From positions 1 to 11,617 of the forward strand of contig JASEGX010000064.1 of NCBI GenBank assembly GCA_030017815.1: DNA of 11,617 nucleotides. The letters run 5' to 3'. A program made the position numbers and the translations under genes. Shown piece by piece: positions 1-7,068 of this stretch. The stretch comes from Thermodesulfobacteriota bacterium (GTDB lineage Bacteria; Desulfobacterota; QYQD01). Position 1 is the stretch's first letter. Each line of letters starts with the position of its first letter. Under the pieces are notes generated by a model. That model saw only the letters and a program-made list of their open reading frames with translations, was not told the DNA's origin and ran no database searches.

Positions 1-66
1 TTTTGACTTACCTCGTTTGTCCCATAATTATGCCCAAATAGTTTTTTAAAACATATTAAAAAAACA

Positions 67-95
67 TTGACACGGGGTTTTAAATCATGTAAAAG
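67..95 (+). promoter_or_regulatory. Candidate sigma-70-type promoter of the atp operon
   Basis: A perfect -35 box, TTGACA (67-72), is followed after exactly 17 bases by TAAAAG (90-95), which matches four of six bases of the -10 consensus. The bases just upstream (41-66) are almost all A and T, with one T run and one A run, as in an UP element that contacts the RNA polymerase alpha subunit. Transcription would begin near 102, giving an untranslated leader of about 80 bases before the first ATG. No gene is visible in 1-166. The boxes are seen directly; promoter activity is inferred. Confidence 0.6.
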
Positions 96-168
96 CCTTT
101 TTATCTGACTGAACTGCTATTCACTAATTGTGACGGTTCCTTTTTATAAGCTGAAACTTCCTTTAAGT

Positions 169-174
169 GAGGGG
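169..174 (+). promoter_or_regulatory. Ribosome binding site that sets the atpF' start
   Basis: GAGGGG lies 7 bases before the ATG at 182. It favours that ATG over the in-frame GTG at 167, because a GTG start would place this purine run inside the coding sequence and leave no comparable site upstream. Confidence 0.7.
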
Positions 175-181
175 TAAACGG

Positions 182-607
182 ATGCTGGATATAGATATTA
201 CCTTGTTGATACAGATGGCTAATTTCTTGGCCCTGATGGTTATCCTGAATCTCATCCTTTATCGGCCCTTGCGTAAAATTATAGCAGAGAGAAAAGAGAA
301 GGTGTCAGGCCTGGAGCGTGAGATAGAGGGGCTTATTAAGAACGCCAGCCAGAGACTTGAAGATTTTAAGGTTAAAATGGGCGGGGCTCATGAGCGAGGG
401 AACAAGGAAAAGGAAATCTTAAAAAATGAGGGCCTTGGTGAGGAAAAACAGATTATTTCCAAGACCCGTAGTGAGGCTGAGGCATCTAAGTCCCATATGT
501 TGTCGCAGGTTGAGCAGGACGCTGATAAGGCGAAAGAGGAACTGAAAGGGCAGGTATCGGGGTTTGCTTCTGACATAGCGGCCAAGATTTTGGGGAGGAG
601 TATTTGA
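182..607 (+). CDS. atpF': F1Fo-ATP synthase subunit b' (second b-type subunit)
   Basis: This is one of two b-type subunits that pair to form the peripheral stalk, the stator that holds the alpha/beta head against the turning rotor. The 141-residue protein has one membrane helix near the N-terminus (about 5-27, around LIQMANFLALMVILNLILY), then the family-typical YRPLRKII turn and a long charged coiled coil (about 33-130) rich in E, K, A and Q. It lacks the extra leader of the neighbouring AtpF. ATG at 182 is chosen because GAGGGG sits 7 bases upstream; a GTG at 167 would add five residues. The gene opens the operon and its TGA overlaps the atpF ATG by one base. Having both b' and b is known in cyanobacteria, photosynthetic bacteria and many Desulfobacterota. 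The family call is firm; which b copy deserves the prime is by position and length. Confidence 0.9.
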   Translation: MLDIDITLLIQMANFLALMVILNLILYRPLRKIIAERKEKVSGLEREIEGLIKNASQRLEDFKVKMGGAHERGNKEKEILKNEGLGEEKQIISKTRSEAEASKSHMLSQVEQDADKAKEELKGQVSGFASDIAAKILGRSI

Positions 608-1218
608 TGGCTGATCGGAGTAATAGTAAACGGTTTCTTATAGTGATCGCCGCACAGTCTCTAACGATTATATCGGTTTTACTGTACTATACGCTGGTAT
701 TTGCCTCAGGGCATGGTGAAGGGCATGGATACAGTAGTAAGCTATGGTGGGATCTTGTCTGGCGGACTATTAATTTTACAATTCTGGCTGCCGTGCTCTT
801 TAAGGTTCTTAAAAAACCTATAGGCAATCTCCTTTCCGGCCGGCAAGCGTCTATTAAGGATAACTTTGATGAACTGGATGCGAAAAAGGTTGAGGCGGAA
901 AAGAGGTATGCCGAGTATGAGAAGAAACTCTCCACAATCGAACAGGAAACAAAAAAGGTAGTTCAAGAATATATTGAGCAGGGTGAGGCCGAGAAAAAGC
1001 GTATCATCGAAGATGCCGAGAAGACCGCCGAATCAATAAAGAAACAGGCTCAATTTGCGGTGGAGCAAGAGATGAAGCGGGCTAAGCTGGCCTTAAGTGC
1101 TGAAGCAGCCGAGCTTTCAGTTAAGCTAGCTGAAGATCTAATTAAGAAGAACCTTGATGAATCAGATCACAAAAAATTGATTAACGAATATATTGCGAAG
1201 GTGGTGCATACAAATTGA
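607..1218 (+). CDS. atpF: F1Fo-ATP synthase subunit b, with N-terminal leader
   Basis: This is the second peripheral-stalk subunit, 203 residues. It has two hydrophobic stretches rather than one. Residues 10-33 form a leader ending VFA-SG, which fits a signal peptidase I site, followed by a short His/Gly segment, GHGEGHG (35-41). The canonical b-subunit membrane helix follows at about 46-68, containing WRTINF, then KKPI and a long charged coiled coil to about 185. The first helix is either cleaved, which would place the new N-terminus in the periplasm, or kept as a second anchor; the sequence does not decide. ATG at 607 overlaps the atpF' stop by one base and has GGGGAGGAG 6 bases upstream. 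The TGA at 1216-1218 overlaps the atpH start by four bases, so translation is probably coupled. Confidence 0.93.
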   Translation: MADRSNSKRFLIVIAAQSLTIISVLLYYTLVFASGHGEGHGYSSKLWWDLVWRTINFTILAAVLFKVLKKPIGNLLSGRQASIKDNFDELDAKKVEAEKRYAEYEKKLSTIEQETKKVVQEYIEQGEAEKKRIIEDAEKTAESIKKQAQFAVEQEMKRAKLALSAEAAELSVKLAEDLIKKNLDESDHKKLINEYIAKVVHTN

Positions 1219-1766
1219 TCAGTAAGGTAGTTGCCAAAAGATACGCCAAGGCACTTTTTGTGATTGGCAAAGAGGAGGATAAGCTGGAGGCTTATCAGCA
1301 GGAGTTAAATGGCTTTGCGCAAATCCTACAGGGATCTCCTGAATTAAGAGATGCCTTAACCAATCCGGTCTATCCTACTGATATGAAGGCCAGATTGATG
1401 AGTGACCTGGCCGTAACTCTCAAACTCAGCCCTATTATGAGCAACTTCGTGAAGCTTCTGGTGGAAAAAAGGCGTATACTTTTTGTTCCTCACATTGCCG
1501 AGCTACATCAGAAGTTAGCCGATGAATTTATGGGCGTTAAAAGGGCGGTGGTTACGGCTGCTATCTCCTTGGCTGAGGATGTAAAACAGAGCGTCCAGAA
1601 GGCATTGGAAAAGGTCACCGGCAAAAAGGTTATCCTCAGTACAGAAGAGGATCCCTCTATTATAGGGGGACTGGTGGTGAGAGCGGGGGACATGGTTTGG
1701 GATGGGAGTGTAAGAACTCAATTATGGGATATAAAAGAAATAATAAAGAGGGGTGAGGTATCATAA
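1215..1766 (+). CDS. atpH: F1Fo-ATP synthase subunit delta (OSCP family)
   Basis: Delta joins the top of the F1 head to the b/b' stalk. The 183-residue length is normal. The N-terminus carries the family signature VAKRYAKALF at residues 5-14. The C-terminal domain carries DPSIIGGLVVRAGDMVWDGS (about 147-166), the conserved region that precedes the final helix contacting subunit b. The start is a TTG at 1215 inside the last codons of atpF (4-base overlap), with AAGGTGG about 10 bases upstream. No ATG or GTG lies between it and the conserved YAKALF motif, so TTG is the only sensible start. Expression probably depends on coupling to atpF. Its TAA overlaps the atpA ATG by one base. Confidence 0.94.
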   Translation: MISKVVAKRYAKALFVIGKEEDKLEAYQQELNGFAQILQGSPELRDALTNPVYPTDMKARLMSDLAVTLKLSPIMSNFVKLLVEKRRILFVPHIAELHQKLADEFMGVKRAVVTAAISLAEDVKQSVQKALEKVTGKKVILSTEEDPSIIGGLVVRAGDMVWDGSVRTQLWDIKEIIKRGEVS

Positions 1767-3286
1767 TGCAGATACGAGCCGAAGAAGTTAGTCAGATTAT
1801 TAAGGGTCAGATTAAGGAGTATGAGAAAAAAATTGACCTCAAGGAGACAGGCATTGTCCTATCTGTAGGTGATGGTATTGCCCGTGTGCATGGGGTCGAG
1901 AATTGCCAGGCCATGGAGCTTCTGGAATTTACGGGTGGCATCATGGGCATTGCCCTTAATCTGGAAGAGGATAACGTGGGCTGTGCTGTCATGGGAGACG
2001 TGGAGCACATCAAGGAGGGCGATGTCGTCAAACGTACGGGCCGCATTGCCGAGGTGCCGGTGGGTGAGACCGTTGTAGGGCGTGTAGTCGATGGCCTTGG
2101 AAGTCCTTTGGATGGTAAGGGGCCAATTGAGGCCAAGGAGACGCGCCGGATAGAGATGATCGCCCCTGGTGTTATTGCCCGGCAGCCGGTGAAGGAGCCG
2201 ATGTATACGGGGCTTAAGGCTATCGACGCCATGACCCCGGTGGGCCGGGGTCAGCGGGAGCTCATTATCGGCGACCGCCAGATCGGCAAAACCGCCATTG
2301 GTGTAGATGCCATTATCAACCAAAAAGGTCTGGATGTATTCTGTATCTACGTGGCGATCGGCCAGAAGAAATCAACCGTGGCATTGGTGGCCGAGGCACT
2401 GCGGCGTCACGGGGCCATGGAGTATACGACGATCGTGGCCGCTTGTGCCAGTGACCCCGCGCCGTTGCAGTACGTGGCTGCATTTGCCGGTTGTACCATG
2501 GGTGAGCATTTCCGCGACACCGGGCGGCATGCCTTGATTATCTATGACGACCTTTCCAAGCAGGCTGTAGCCTATCGGCAGCTTTCGCTGCTGCTCAGGC
2601 GGCCTCCAGGGCGCGAGGCGTATCCGGGCGATATCTTCTATAACCATTCCCGATTATTAGAGAGGTCCGCTAAGCTGAATGATGCACTGGGGGGTGGTTC
2701 ATTGACGGCGTTACCTATTATTGAGACCCAGGCCGGCGACGTCTCTGCCTATATCCCAACCAACGTTATTTCCATTACTGATGGTCAGATCTATCTTGAA
2801 CCCGCACTGTTTTTCGCAGGTGTCAGACCGGCGATTAACGTTGGTCTGTCCGTCTCCCGCGTGGGTGGGGCGGCGCAGTGCAAGGCCATGAAACAGGTTG
2901 CCGGTACGCTTCGATTAGATCTGGCCCAGTATCGAGAGTTGGCGGCCTTCGCCGGGTTCGGTAGCGACCTTGACAAGTCCACGCAGGCGCAGCTCAATCG
3001 GGGTGCCCGCCTGGTGGAAATCCTCAAGCAGCCGCAATATCAGCCGCTTCCTATGGAGAAAGAGATCACCATCCTCTTTGCCGGTGCAAGGGGATATCTG
3101 GATGAGCATCCTATAGATGCATTGAGGGCTTATGAGGACGGGCTCTATCCGTTTATCGAAAGCAAACACCCTGATGTTTTTAAAGAATTAAAGGAAAAGA
3201 AGACCATAGACGATAGCCTGGAGGCAAAGATGAGGAAGGCCCTTGACGAGTATCGGGGCGCCTTCAAGGCCTCCAGGGGCTTGTAG
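1766..3286 (+). CDS. atpA: F1Fo-ATP synthase subunit alpha
   Basis: Alpha makes up half of the alpha3-beta3 head, binds nucleotide at the non-catalytic sites and supplies an arginine finger to the catalytic site on beta. At 506 residues it is full length. Visible motifs, in order: P-loop GDRQIGKT (169-176), Walker B region ALIIYDDLSKQ (256-266), RRPPGREAYPGD (278-289) and SVSRVGGAAQ (362-371), where R365 is the arginine finger. The N-terminal beta-barrel (about 25-95) and C-terminal helical domain (about 385-506) are present with no gaps. The start overlaps the atpH stop by one base and has GGGGTGAGG 7 bases upstream. A 49-base gap follows before atpG. Confidence 0.98.
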   Translation: MQIRAEEVSQIIKGQIKEYEKKIDLKETGIVLSVGDGIARVHGVENCQAMELLEFTGGIMGIALNLEEDNVGCAVMGDVEHIKEGDVVKRTGRIAEVPVGETVVGRVVDGLGSPLDGKGPIEAKETRRIEMIAPGVIARQPVKEPMYTGLKAIDAMTPVGRGQRELIIGDRQIGKTAIGVDAIINQKGLDVFCIYVAIGQKKSTVALVAEALRRHGAMEYTTIVAACASDPAPLQYVAAFAGCTMGEHFRDTGRHALIIYDDLSKQAVAYRQLSLLLRRPPGREAYPGDIFYNHSRLLERSAKLNDALGGGSLTALPIIETQAGDVSAYIPTNVISITDGQIYLEPALFFAGVRPAINVGLSVSRVGGAAQCKAMKQVAGTLRLDLAQYRELAAFAGFGSDLDKSTQAQLNRGARLVEILKQPQYQPLPMEKEITILFAGARGYLDEHPIDALRAYEDGLYPFIESKHPDVFKELKEKKTIDDSLEAKMRKALDEYRGAFKASRGL

Positions 3287-3335
3287 GGGTAATAAAGACT
3301 TTAACATCAATTTCATGAGATAAGAGTGGTTACCG

Positions 3336-4214
3336 ATGGCTACGCTAAAAGATGTCTTACGGAAAATTGGGGCAGTAAAAAAGACCCAGCAGATTACCAA
3401 GGCCATGAACATGGTGGCGGCAGCCAAACTGCGTGGGGCACAGGCGAAAATGGAGAACTTCAGGCCCTACGCCGGCAAATTTGCTGAGGTCATAGGGAGT
3501 CTATCCGCGCACCTGAATGTTGAGGCCTCGCCTCTTTTGGAACAGCGCGAGGTAAAGAACATTGAACTCTTGCTGGTTACTGCAGACCGGGGGTTGTGTG
3601 GCAGTTTCAACGGAAATTTGAATAACGTAGCCGAAAAGTTTTTGCGGGCAAAGGGGGCGGAAGGGGTAGGGACCTCACTCGTTTGTCTGGGTCGAAAAGG
3701 TCGAGACTACTTCCGGCGTCGCGAGACGAACATGAGGGCCTCACATATCGACGTTATGGGCCGGTTTGACATGTCGAATGCCATAACAATTGCCCAGGAT
3801 CTGGCAAGTAGATTTATTGGGGGTGAGTCTGATGAGGTCTATGTGGTCTCTGCGCATTTTATCAGCATGGCTATCCAAAGGCCGGTCACCAGGAAGCTCC
3901 TACCCATAAGTCCGGAAGAACTTGGGGGGCCAGGAGAAACGGCCGGCGCTGCGCGGGAATATTTATATGAGCCCTCGCCGGAACAGCTTATCAGCAGTCT
4001 TTTGCCTACACACGTGAACGTGCAGGTGTACAGTGCCATGCTGGAGACGTCGGCCAGCGAGCACGCCGCTCGGATGACAGCTATGGACAACGCTTCGCGC
4101 AACTGTAAGGATTTGATCCGGAGCTTGAGTCTGACGTATAACAAGGCGCGGCAGGCCGCCATTACGAGAGAATTGATGGACATTGTCGGCGGGGCCGAGG
4201 CGCTGAAGAAATAG
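3336..4214 (+). CDS. atpG: F1Fo-ATP synthase subunit gamma
   Basis: Gamma is the central rotor shaft, turning inside the alpha/beta head and linking it to the c ring. The protein has 292 residues, usual for bacteria. The N-terminal helix has the hallmark KKTQQITKAMNMVAAAKLR (15-33) and the C-terminal helix ends in ITRELMDIVGGAEAL (276-290). The two form the coiled coil that fills the head. The globular middle contains LLLVTADRGLCGSFN, the conserved strand-loop of the family. The ATG at 3336 has only a weak purine run upstream (AAGAG about 10 bases away), so initiation may be modest or helped by atpA translation. A 34-base gap follows before atpD. Confidence 0.97.
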   Translation: MATLKDVLRKIGAVKKTQQITKAMNMVAAAKLRGAQAKMENFRPYAGKFAEVIGSLSAHLNVEASPLLEQREVKNIELLLVTADRGLCGSFNGNLNNVAEKFLRAKGAEGVGTSLVCLGRKGRDYFRRRETNMRASHIDVMGRFDMSNAITIAQDLASRFIGGESDEVYVVSAHFISMAIQRPVTRKLLPISPEELGGPGETAGAAREYLYEPSPEQLISSLLPTHVNVQVYSAMLETSASEHAARMTAMDNASRNCKDLIRSLSLTYNKARQAAITRELMDIVGGAEALKK

Positions 4215-4248
4215 AATAATATTGAATAATGAGGAGGAATAGACACCG

Positions 4249-5679
4249 ATGAGTGCAGAGCATACAGGTGGCGCTACAGGAAGGATAGCCCAGGTCATTG
4301 GCAACGTACTGGATGTGGAATTTGAGCCGGGACAATTGCCGGCCATTATGAATGCGATCAGGATTACTAACGTGGCTATCGATGACCAGCCGGAAAATCT
4401 AGTTGTGGAGGTGGCCCAGCACCTTGGGGATAATATGGTTCGGTGTATCTCGATGGACACAACAGATGGCCTGATGCGGGGGATGCCGGCGCGGGATACG
4501 GGAGCGCCGATCATGGTTCCGGTCGGCCCTAAGGCCTTGGGGCGTATTATTAACGTGATTGGTAATCCAGTAGATGGTTTGGGCCCGGTTGACTCGGAGC
4601 ACATGATGCCTATTCACCGGGCGGCGCCAACGTTCATCGAACAGGACACCACGGTAAAGGTCCTCGAGACCGGGGTAAAGGTTATTGACCTGCTGGTTCC
4701 CTTTCCCCGTGGCGGTAAGATGGGGATGTTTGGTGGCGCTGGTGTCGGCAAAACGGTTGTTATGTTGGAGATGGTCCATAACATTGCTTTGCACCATGGT
4801 GGTATCTCGGTATTCTGCGGCGTGGGCGAGAGGACCCGTGAAGGGAACGACCTCTACCTGGAGATGAAAGAGTCGGGCGTTCTCCCCAAGGCGTGTCTGA
4901 TATACGGACAGATGACCGAGCCTCCTGGGGCTCGGGCCCGGGTGGCCCTGACCGGGCTGGCGGCTGCCGAGTACTTCCGGGACGTAGAAGGTCAGGACGT
5001 GCTTGTTTTCATTGATAATATCTTCCGGTTCACGCAGGCCGGGGCTGAGGTTTCCGCGCTACTTGGCCGCATCCCGAGCGCAGTTGGTTACCAGCCGACT
5101 CTGGGCACTGACCTTGGTGAATTGCAGGAGCGTATTACTTCCACCACCAAGGGCTCCATCACGGCTGTGCAGTGTGTTTACGTACCGGCAGACGATCTGA
5201 CTGATCCGGCTCCGGCTACCACCTTTGCGCACCTTGATGGCACCGTGGTTTTGTCGAGGCCGATTGCGGAACTCGGGATCTATCCGGCGGTGGATCCGCT
5301 CGACTCAACGTCAAGAATCCTGGATCCTAACGTCGTGGGTGCGGATCACTACTACGTGGCGCGAGCGGTTCAGGTGATACTTCAGAAATACAAGGATCTC
5401 CAGGATATCATCGCTATCCTGGGTATGGACGAGCTGTCGGATGAGGACAAGATCACCGTTGGTAGGGCTCGGAGGATTCAGAGATTCCTGTCGCAACCGT
5501 TCAATGTGGCCGAGACGTTCACTGGTATGGCGGGTAAATATGTGAAGGTGGAAGAGACAGTGAGGGGCTTCAAGGAGATCATCGAAGGCAAACACGACGA
5601 TCTGCCGGAGCAGGCCTTCTATATGGTCGGTGGGATTGAAGAGGCGGCAGAGAAGGCGAAGAAAATGGCTTCGACCTAA
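4249..5679 (+). CDS. atpD: F1Fo-ATP synthase subunit beta (catalytic)
   Basis: Beta carries the three catalytic sites for ATP synthesis and hydrolysis. The protein is 476 residues, full length. Motifs: P-loop GGAGVGKT (162-169), GVGERTREGN (191-200) with the catalytic glutamate E194, Walker B VLVFIDNIFRFTQAG (about 251-265), and the lever region DELSDED (394-400), a conservative variant of the usual DELSEED that meets gamma and epsilon. The C-terminal helical domain is complete. A strong GAGGAGGA (4231-4238) lies about 10 bases before the ATG, the clearest ribosome binding site in the operon, which suits a subunit needed in three copies. A 46-base gap separates it from atpC. Confidence 0.98.
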   Translation: MSAEHTGGATGRIAQVIGNVLDVEFEPGQLPAIMNAIRITNVAIDDQPENLVVEVAQHLGDNMVRCISMDTTDGLMRGMPARDTGAPIMVPVGPKALGRIINVIGNPVDGLGPVDSEHMMPIHRAAPTFIEQDTTVKVLETGVKVIDLLVPFPRGGKMGMFGGAGVGKTVVMLEMVHNIALHHGGISVFCGVGERTREGNDLYLEMKESGVLPKACLIYGQMTEPPGARARVALTGLAAAEYFRDVEGQDVLVFIDNIFRFTQAGAEVSALLGRIPSAVGYQPTLGTDLGELQERITSTTKGSITAVQCVYVPADDLTDPAPATTFAHLDGTVVLSRPIAELGIYPAVDPLDSTSRILDPNVVGADHYYVARAVQVILQKYKDLQDIIAILGMDELSDEDKITVGRARRIQRFLSQPFNVAETFTGMAGKYVKVEETVRGFKEIIEGKHDDLPEQAFYMVGGIEEAAEKAKKMAST

Positions 5680-5725
5680 TGAGAAAGTGGGTTTAGCGAT
5701 ATGAAAAGTTACGGAGCGAGAAAAG

Positions 5726-6142
5726 ATGGCTGATAAGTTGATGCTTGAGGTAATTACACCGAGCCGCGCAGTAGTGAGAGAAGAAGTAGAGATGGTGGTA
5801 GCCCCAGGAGAATGGGGTGAGTTTGGGGCACTGCCAAACCATGCGGCGTATCTGACGGCTATTAAGTTAGGCGAGTTACGTTATAAGGTAGGCAATAAGA
5901 CGGAATATGCGATTGTAAGCGGCGGATTCGCGGAGATAGTTGCTGATCGGGCCACGTTTCTCGTGACCTCTGCCGAGAAATCGCATGAGGTTGATATAGC
6001 ACGAGCACTGAAGGCCAAAGAGAGAGCCGAGCAGAGATTACAGGCGGTAGCTGCGAAGAGGGAGGCTATTGATGTAGCACGAGCACAGGCGGCCTTGCAG
6101 AGGGCTCTGTGGCGGCTCAAAATAGCTGAGAGGGCAAAATAA
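5726..6142 (+). CDS. atpC: F1Fo-ATP synthase subunit epsilon
   Basis: Epsilon sits at the foot of gamma; in many bacteria its C-terminal helices can rise and block ATP hydrolysis. The 138-residue protein has the N-terminal beta-sandwich (about 1-86, with LEVITPSRAVV and VSGGFAEI) and a complete helical hairpin (about 90-138). The common GxLPGHAP loop reads GEFGALPNHAAYLTAIK here, so the usual Gly and Pro are replaced by Asn and Ala. The C-terminal domain is Ala/Arg-rich and intact, so an inhibitory role is possible but not shown. GGAG (5713-5716) is 9 bases before the ATG. It is the last gene of the operon, with a strong terminator 35 bases after the stop. Confidence 0.96.
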   Translation: MADKLMLEVITPSRAVVREEVEMVVAPGEWGEFGALPNHAAYLTAIKLGELRYKVGNKTEYAIVSGGFAEIVADRATFLVTSAEKSHEVDIARALKAKERAEQRLQAVAAKREAIDVARAQAALQRALWRLKIAERAK

Positions 6143-6177
6143 CCATAGTCTAAAGCAAAAAAGCTATGATAAGATTG

Positions 6178-6215
6178 AAAAGAAAAGGGCAAGCCAGGGC
6201 TTGCCCTTTTCTTTT
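6178..6215 (+). terminator. Intrinsic terminator of the atp operon
   Basis: AAAAGAAAAGGGCAAGCC (6178-6195) is the exact reverse complement of 6198-6215, an uninterrupted 18-bp match with only AG between. With steric limits this gives about 17 pairs closed by a 4-base CAGG loop. The GC-rich core GGGCAAGC/GCTTGCCC is flanked by A-rich and T-rich arms, so the right arm supplies the U tract and the left arm could do the same on the other strand. It lies between atpC and the glmU-like gene, so the latter should need its own promoter or read-through. Confidence 0.92.
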
Positions 6216-6229
6216 GGAATCTCTAATAT
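6201..6229 (+). promoter_or_regulatory. Possible promoter for the glmU-like/rnr pair
   Basis: TTGCCC (6201-6206) and TAATAT (6224-6229) are 17 bases apart, each matching four of six consensus bases. TATAGT (6229-6234) is an alternative -10 box. The -35 box lies inside the right arm of the preceding terminator. The case rests mainly on need, since a strong terminator separates this gene from the atp operon and only 38 bases remain before its start. Confidence 0.3.
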
Positions 6230-6253
6230 ATAGTTGCGAAAGGGTTAGCTTCT

Positions 6254-7015
6254 GTGCTTGTTAAGGAAAGGGTGTCATTTAAGTTCATAATCCTTGCTGC
6301 GGGTAAGGGAACACGCATGAATTCTTCCCGGGCCAAGGTATTACACGAGATCATGGGCCGACCGATGCTGGCCTATGTGTTGGACACGGCTGAAAGGCTT
6401 GAATCGTCAGGTATATATGTGATTGTCGGGTATCAGAGCAAAGCGGTACAGGAGGTTTTTGGTGACCGGCCGGTTAAGTTTGTCTTACAGCACGAGCAAT
6501 TAGGAACCGGGCATGCGGTGTTATGTGTAGCTGGTGAGCTTTCCGGTTATAGTGGAGACGTGGTTATTCTCTGTGGCGATGTGCCTTTTTTGAGGCCGGA
6601 GACAGTGAAGGGGCTTATACAACAACATATAGCCCGGAAAGCGGCATTATCTGTCCTTACGACGATTGTAGGTGACCCCGGGCATTATGGACGGGTGATC
6701 AAAGACGGCAAGGGTAATATCTTAAGGATCGTTGAAGATAAGGATGCTACGCCGGATGAAAAATTGATATGTGAAGTGAATGCCGGAATATATTGCGCTA
6801 AATTTCCAGTGCTTATCGATGCCTTGAGAAGGGCAGGAAGAGATAATGTGCAGGGAGAATATTATTTAACTGACGCTGTGCACCTGATCAAAGAGATGGG
6901 CCACAGGGTTATCAGCGTTATTACAGATCGGCCGGATGAGGTTATGGGGGTAAACAGTAAGGCAGATATGGCCAAGGTGGAAGAGATAATGCGAATAGAA
7001 CTTAGCAAAAGATAA
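6254..7015 (+). CDS. Stand-alone GlmU-type N-acetylglucosamine-1-phosphate uridyltransferase
   Basis: The sequence matches the N-terminal half of bifunctional GlmU, which joins UTP and GlcNAc-1-phosphate to make UDP-GlcNAc for peptidoglycan and LPS. Motifs: nucleotide-binding LAAGKGTRM (14-22), K28 in the AKVLH segment, uracil-binding region QLGTGHAV (82-89), metal-site GDVPFL (108-113, D109), IVEDKDAT, and GVN with N234, the equivalent of the second metal ligand. The protein ends at residue 253, just after this domain. The left-handed beta-helix acetyltransferase half (about 200 residues in normal GlmU) is absent, and only 53 bases separate the stop from rnr, so no remnant remains. A separate enzyme would have to acetylate glucosamine-1-phosphate. 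The sugar specificity is inferred from similarity. The start is GTG 6254 (GAAAGGG 9 bases upstream); GTG 6272 is a possible shorter start. Confidence 0.85.
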   Translation: MLVKERVSFKFIILAAGKGTRMNSSRAKVLHEIMGRPMLAYVLDTAERLESSGIYVIVGYQSKAVQEVFGDRPVKFVLQHEQLGTGHAVLCVAGELSGYSGDVVILCGDVPFLRPETVKGLIQQHIARKAALSVLTTIVGDPGHYGRVIKDGKGNILRIVEDKDATPDEKLICEVNAGIYCAKFPVLIDALRRAGRDNVQGEYYLTDAVHLIKEMGHRVISVITDRPDEVMGVNSKADMAKVEEIMRIELSKR

Positions 7016-7068
7016 CTGTTTTGCAGGCAATTTTGATTTTGGCCTCAGGAAGATAAAGAGGTATCCAT

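Noticed and set aside
167..181. GTG at 167 as the start of atpF'
   Set aside because: It would bury the GAGGGG ribosome binding site and add five residues not expected before the family's N-terminal membrane helix; ATG 182 fits better.
182..1766. Lower GC in atpF', atpF and atpH than in atpA and atpD, as a sign of transfer
   Set aside because: The stalk subunits are Lys/Glu-rich coiled coils, which favour A-rich codons. The gene order is a normal single operon with overlapping ends, so composition follows protein type.
1859..2323. Antisense ORF inside atpA
   Set aside because: It lies fully within the alpha-subunit coding region and has no ribosome binding site or family resemblance.
3963..4604. 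Long antisense ORF across atpG and atpD (213 codons)
   Set aside because: It runs opposite two highly conserved genes, spans their junction, and its translation resembles no protein family. It is a frame shadow in GC-rich sequence.
5701..5733. Ten-codon ORF overlapping the atpC start
   Set aside because: It has no good ribosome binding site, no recognisable peptide, and is within chance expectation. The ATG probably just lies in the spacer.
6144..6168. CATAG/CTATG inverted pair after atpC
   Set aside because: Five pairs with a 15-base loop is too weak. The perfect 18-bp repeat just downstream explains termination.
6254..7015. The glmU-like gene as a pseudogene
   Set aside because: The whole uridyltransferase domain and its metal ligands are intact, it ends at a natural domain boundary, and no remnant of the second domain follows.
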